Part shown: in pieces, positions 6,605-9,179 of the stretch | Numbering within the stretch: the first letter of the stretch is position 1 | Layout of the letters: every line of letters starts with the position of its first letter | NCBI GenBank assembly: GCA_964452105.1 | Contig: CAYVLI010000062.1 | Span: 1 to 9,179 of the forward strand | Origin: CAYVLI01 sp964452105 [NCBI: uncultured Nitrospinota bacterium] | GTDB taxonomy: Bacteria; JAUXIQ01 | Direction of reading: 5' to 3' | Length of the DNA: 9,179 nucleotides | Translations under genes and position numbers: made by a program | Notes under the pieces: model-generated | Database searches by the model: none | Told to the model about the DNA's origin: nothing | Seen by the model: only the letters and a program-made list of their open reading frames with translations

Positions 6605-6934
6605 CTACTCTTTGCCTTCCAGTGCAAAATCGGCTTCTATCCAGGCGTTCAAGCCACCTTTAAGCACCGAGACATTCTCGAAACCGAACTTCTTCATCTC
6701 AGCCGCCGCACCGGCGGCCGAACCCTCGCCCGGTCACGTTCAGTAGAGTATGTACCGTTCCCCCCTGGATAATCCTTCACATGCAGCGCTTATGACATCT
6801 TTGGGAATGTTAATCGCTCCCGCCACATGAGCAGCCTCGTACGCTTCGCCAGGCCTGACATCTATTACGGTGACGCCTTTCCCATCGTGCATCATCGCTT
6901 CGAGCTCTTGCGGGCTTACTCGTTCTATTTCCAT
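6605..6934 (-). CDS. Rhodanese-domain selenoprotein with two in-frame UGA codons (putative Sec-Thr-Sec)
   Basis: Single-domain rhodanese (sulfurtransferase family), 109 aa if both UGA codons are read through. Start ATG 6934 has AGGAGGTG 10 nt upstream. Visible fold markers are VIDVRPGEAYEAAHVAGAIN (23-42), RYILY (60-64) leading into the active-site loop, FGFENVSVLKGGLNAW (83-98), and a TAG at 6607-6605. The loop reads Tyr-UGA-Thr-UGA-Pro-Gly-Glu-Gly-Ser (64-72). Relatives have Tyr-Cys-Thr-Cys-Pro there, so UGA65 replaces the catalytic Cys and UGA67 the neighbouring one. The frame stays open and conserved beyond, and a SECIS-like hairpin follows. An ordinary stop-codon call would end the gene at 6740, inside the domain. 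Rhodanese-like selenoproteins are known from metagenomic surveys, as I recall; a double Sec form seems unusual. The alternative is a pseudogene with two Cys-to-stop changes. It lies 234 bp downstream of the TauE-like permease. Confidence 0.8.
6698..6722 (-). promoter_or_regulatory. Putative bacterial SECIS element
   Basis: RNA hairpin inside the coding sequence. Arm UUCGGCCGCC (6722-6713) pairs with GGCGGCUGAG (6707-6698) over 10 bp, of which two are G-U, around the loop GGUGC (6712-6708). The loop begins 21 nt after the second UGA and 27 nt after the first, both inside the 16-37 nt range I recall for bacterial SECIS searches. Its GGU start resembles the loop of E. coli fdhF. It would recruit SelB with Sec-tRNA. 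Confidence 0.72.
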
Positions 6935-7039
6935 CGCAACGACACCTCCTATGCCCTTTTTTACATAGTATGAATCCTTAAAAAGTATATATTCCGGGGC
7001 TTCATTATTACCTGAAATTTCCTGGCTCCCCCAACGCCG

Positions 7040-7093
7040 CTGTAGGAGCGGCATCTTGCCGCGATTTTTCGCGCCTGGAAGGCGCTCCTACAG
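7040..7093. repeat. REP doublet (REPIN-like inverted pair)
   Basis: Two 25-bp units face each other across 4 T residues. Unit A (7040-7064, plus) and unit B (7093-7069, minus) each read CTGTAGGAGCG, then a 9-nt variable core, then CGCGA. Each core completes its own small stem: GCGGCA/TGCCGC with a TCT loop in A, and GCGCC/GGCGC in B. The outer 11-bp arms are perfectly inverted. The shape and the TGTAGGAGCG head match REP elements such as those of Pseudomonas, which are spread by RAYT (TnpA-REP) transposases. No such transposase gene is in the window. The element lies between the permease and rhodanese genes and may stabilise or terminate their transcript. Confidence 0.75.
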
Positions 7094-7168
7094 TTTTTGT
7101 TTTACTACAACCGCTTTTTCAGGATTCACATAGTTAGTATATACCGGTGAAGGAAGGTAGAGGAGACC

Positions 7169-7888
7169 TTACCTGGCCAATAGCACCGAACCGAGGGCAA
7201 GGAGGCCGATGTAGGTAAACTTTCTGAACATCGCGGTATCCATCTTATCGTAAGCCCGCAGGCCCAGAAAATAGCCGAGGGCCACGAAGGGAATGAAATA
7301 GATGGAGTAGAGCAGGACGCCCCGGGTGACCAGGTGCGTGGCGGTGTAAAGAGCCAATCGAGTAGCGCAGCTTATGATGAAAAAAAACTGAAGCGAACCC
7401 TTAAGCTCGTCCTTTTCCCAGTTCTTGAGGGTCACGAAGACTATGGCGGGCGGCCCGCCTATGTTGAAGGCGCCTCCCAGGTTTCCGCTCAGGAAACCGA
7501 GGGGATATCCCCAGCCGCTCTTTACGACTCGCTTCACCTGAGATATTCCCAGCAGAGACCAGCCGCCATACAGTATGAGCATTACCCCCAGCCCGGTTAC
7601 GATGGTCTCTTCGGGAACGTGTTTCAGGATCAACACTCCAAAGGGAGTGCCAGCTACGGCGCCGATTATCAGGGGAAGCATCGGCCTTGCCTTGACATCC
7701 TCCCGGTGCTGCAGGAAGAGGGTGATTGTCAGCAAAAGGGCGTAAATCGCCACAAAAGGGATGGTAAACTTCGCCCCCAGCACCAGCGGAAGCACGCCCA
7801 TGGAGACCAACCCGAAACCGAAGCCTATAACGCTCTGCGTGAAGGATGCCGCTATGAGGATGGCGGCGATACTGGTGAGTTGAATCAT
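7169..7888 (-). CDS. TauE/SafE-family membrane permease (probable sulfite/organosulfur exporter type)
   Basis: Inner-membrane protein of 239 aa, nearly all hydrophobic, with about seven or eight membrane segments. Family motifs are visible in both repeated halves: GFGFGL (22-27) near the start, GAVAGTPFG (76-84) closing the first half, and GNLGGAFNIGGPP (135-147) opening the second. Characterised relatives move sulfite, sulfoacetate or other sulfur-containing anions, but most members are unassigned. Start ATG 7888 has GGAGAG 8 nt upstream; the length is normal to slightly short for the family. It reads toward the rhodanese gene, so the two may form a small sulfur- or selenium-handling unit; this is inference, because 234 bp and a REP doublet separate them. 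It diverges from the flavin enzyme gene at 8066. Confidence 0.88.
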   Translation of the reverse strand: MIQLTSIAAILIAASFTQSVIGFGFGLVSMGVLPLVLGAKFTIPFVAIYALLLTITLFLQHREDVKARPMLPLIIGAVAGTPFGVLILKHVPEETIVTGLGVMLILYGGWSLLGISQVKRVVKSGWGYPLGFLSGNLGGAFNIGGPPAIVFVTLKNWEKDELKGSLQFFFIISCATRLALYTATHLVTRGVLLYSIYFIPFVALGYFLGLRAYDKMDTAMFRKFTYIGLLALGSVLLAR

Positions 7889-8065
7889 GGTAACATCTCT
7901 CCGGTAGAAGCGGCGCCTTAAATGCTGTCGGGGCGATTATATTCCATGGGAGGCGCCAAGCTGCTATTTAAGGCAGTCGCTGTCCCCGAAGAAATTATCC
8001 TGACGCTTATCTCCTATATTATGGTAATATGTGCCACTATATCAGAATATTGGAAGGAGGGAAAA
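7889..8065. promoter_or_regulatory. Divergent intergenic region with inverted repeat
   Basis: This 177-bp region lies between the minus-strand permease and the plus-strand flavin enzyme and should contain promoters for both. A 9-bp inverted repeat, GCCTTAAAT (7915-7923) and ATTTAAGGC (7966-7974), could be an operator. For the plus strand, CTGACG (8000-8005) and TAATAT (8025-8030) with a 19-bp spacer are a weak promoter match. No gene is supported here: the open frame running upstream from 8066 to 7922 lacks a ribosome site and family similarity. Confidence 0.3.
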
Positions 8066-9025
8066 ATGTTTCACACTGCCATATGCGATATGCTGGGAAT
8101 AAAATATCCTATCGTTCAGGGGGGGATGGCCTGGGCCTCGGACCACCGGCTCACGGCGGCCGTCTCCAACGCAGGAGGATTAGGGCTCATAGCAGCAGGC
8201 AACATCCCTGAAGAAGACCTCGTCCATGAAATAAGGGAAACACGAAGGCTCACCAACAAACCCTTCGGCGTTAACATGGTCCCCATTGCCGGAGTACAGT
8301 TGGCGGACCGGATAAAAACAGTGCTCGATGAAGGCATCGACATAGTGGCCACCGCCTTCTCAGACCCCACCATGCCGGTGATTTCGGAACTGCACAAGCA
8401 TCCCATAACGGTACTCTGCGTGATCCCTTCGGTGCGACTGGCAAAGCGGGTGGAGAAGGAAGGAGCCGATATCATCGTAGCCTCCGGAATGGAAGCCGGG
8501 GGCCATGTGGGAAGGATAGCTACGCTGCCCCTGGTACCCCAGGTGGTTGACGCGGTAAAAGCGCCCGTGGTGGCAGCCGGCGGCATAGGAGACGGGAGAG
8601 GTTTGCTGGCGGCGCTTTCCCTGGGCGCAAGCGGGATACAGATGGGGACACGATTCATGGCCACCAAGGAGTGTGTCATACATCCCAGCATGAAGGCTTT
8701 GATCGTGGAGGCCACCGAGGAGGACACGGTGGTTACCGGTAACGTAACCGGCTCCCCGGCCCGTTGCCTCAGAAACGAGTTCACCGACTACTGGCTCAGC
8801 AAAGAGAAGGAGAAGGGCCACATGGCCAAGGAGGAGCTCCAGCGGGAAGGGCTGGGGCGGCTTCGCCGCGGGTTGCTCGAGGGGGACCTTGAGCAGGGCA
8901 CCCTGCCGGGAGGTCAGGTTTGCGGCCTGGTTCGCGAAATAAAGAGTGTGAAGGAGATAATCGACGGTATCATCTCCGAGGCCGAATCCATGTACAATAA
9001 AATAGGAGCGTTGAACGAAGGATAA
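8066..9025 (+). CDS. FMN-dependent nitronate monooxygenase / FabK-like enoyl reductase family protein
   Basis: TIM-barrel flavoenzyme of the 2-nitropropane dioxygenase (NPD) family, 319 aa from the chosen start. The N-terminus YPIVQGGMAWASDHRLTAAV (14-33) with SNAGGLGLIAAG (34-45) is the standard FMN-binding opening. SGMEAGGHVG (140-149) carries the active-site His147, and GGIGDGRGL (172-180) plus QMGTRFMATKE (192-202) bind the FMN phosphate. Members are nitronate monooxygenases or FabK-type enoyl-ACP reductases. The MEAGGHVG form and the length lean toward FabK, but with no fatty-acid genes nearby the role stays open. ATG 8066 is chosen for AAGGAGG 5 nt upstream and family alignment, over an upstream ATG at 7922. 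It is followed after 95 bp by a flavin-reductase-like gene in the same direction. Confidence 0.9.
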   Translation: MFHTAICDMLGIKYPIVQGGMAWASDHRLTAAVSNAGGLGLIAAGNIPEEDLVHEIRETRRLTNKPFGVNMVPIAGVQLADRIKTVLDEGIDIVATAFSDPTMPVISELHKHPITVLCVIPSVRLAKRVEKEGADIIVASGMEAGGHVGRIATLPLVPQVVDAVKAPVVAAGGIGDGRGLLAALSLGASGIQMGTRFMATKECVIHPSMKALIVEATEEDTVVTGNVTGSPARCLRNEFTDYWLSKEKEKGHMAKEELQREGLGRLRRGLLEGDLEQGTLPGGQVCGLVREIKSVKEIIDGIISEAESMYNKIGALNEG

Positions 9026-9120
9026 ACGCAGAGAATCACCCACCACTTTAACAGATAAATAAAATTCAGCGTATGTAGCATAGCCAGAACGCCGCACAGA
9101 AAATTTTAAAGGAGGCCTTT

Positions 9121-9179
9121 ATGCCAAGAAAATCATTGCCCCCCGATACGCTGTTGGCTCCCACACCCGTTGTGCTGGT
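9121..9179 (+). CDS. Probable flavin reductase-like domain protein (5' end only)
   Basis: Only 19 complete codons are in the window. The start is strongly supported by AAAGGAGG (9108-9115) 5 nt before the ATG. The N-terminus, MPRKSLPPDTLLAPTPVVL, resembles the opening of flavin-reductase-like (FMN-binding split-barrel) proteins, which typically begin with a short Lys-Ser-Leu segment followed by TLLYPTPV. Such proteins bind or reduce FMN. Lying 95 bp after an FMN enzyme gene with no visible terminator between, it is probably co-transcribed with it. The assignment rests on very little sequence and may change once the rest is read. Confidence 0.5.
   Translation, partial: MPRKSLPPDTLLAPTPVVL

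Noticed and set aside
6605-6742. UGA as a genome-wide sense codon (Gly or Trp), instead of Sec
   Set aside because: No in-frame UGA occurs in the other intact genes, and korA ends at a TGA coupled to the korB start, so UGA is a stop here.
6605-6934. Rhodanese pseudogene
   Set aside because: Not fully excluded. Both stops fall exactly on the Cys positions, the remainder is intact and in frame, and a SECIS-like hairpin sits at the right distance, so decay is the weaker reading.
6740-7054. Short rhodanese fragment starting at 7054 and ending at the first TGA
   Set aside because: The start would lie inside the REP doublet without a ribosome site, and the end cuts the domain at its catalytic loop. 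The ATG at 6934 with AGGAGGTG and read-through to 6605 explains the sequence better.
7922-8065. N-terminal extension of the flavin enzyme from ATG 7922
   Set aside because: The extra 48 residues do not resemble the family and have no ribosome site; AAGGAGG directly precedes ATG 8066.

Overview
The window comes from a moderately GC-rich bacterium, probably an anaerobe. The grounds are a ferredoxin-type 2-oxoacid oxidoreductase, a UbiD/UbiX prenyl-FMN (de)carboxylase pair and a probable selenoprotein. Desulfobacterota or Chloroflexota (Dehalococcoidia-like) would fit, but the sequence alone does not settle the phylum. UGA is a normal stop here: korA ends with TGA, and no other intact gene has an in-frame TGA.

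Layout. Positions 1-6326 hold a run of minus-strand genes, transcribed from right to left: UbiD-family decarboxylase (6326-4974), UbiX flavin prenyltransferase (4893-4333), an SDR dehydrogenase (4290-3511), the alpha, beta and gamma subunits of a 2-oxoacid:ferredoxin oxidoreductase (3431-966), and a LivG-type ABC ATPase (846, running off the left edge). Gaps are 24-119 bp and korA/korB overlap by 4 bp, so this looks like one operon or two adjoining ones. It reads as a catabolic unit in which a (probably aromatic or hydrophobic) acid is taken up, carboxylated or decarboxylated, oxidised by the SDR, and passed as a 2-oxoacid to CoA with reduction of ferredoxin. The substrate cannot be read from the sequence.

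Positions 6605-7888, also minus strand, hold a TauE/SafE-family permease (7888-7169) followed by a small single-domain rhodanese (6934-6605). The rhodanese is the highlight. Its frame is interrupted by two TGA codons (6742-6740 and 6736-6734) exactly at the active-site loop, where relatives have Cys-x-Cys-Pro. The frame then continues without error through the C-terminal half of the fold to a TAG. A 10-bp stem with a GGUGC loop begins 11 nt after the second TGA, as expected of a bacterial SECIS. I read it as a selenoprotein with a Sec-Thr-Sec active site; an ordinary stop-codon-based gene call would truncate or lose it. A REP doublet (REPIN-like, 7040-7093) lies between permease and rhodanese.

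Positions 7889-9179 hold plus-strand genes: an FMN-dependent nitronate monooxygenase/FabK-like enzyme (8066-9025), then the first 19 codons of a probable flavin-reductase-domain protein (9121 onward). They diverge from the permease across a 177-bp intergenic region. No tRNA, rRNA, CRISPR array or transposase gene was seen.
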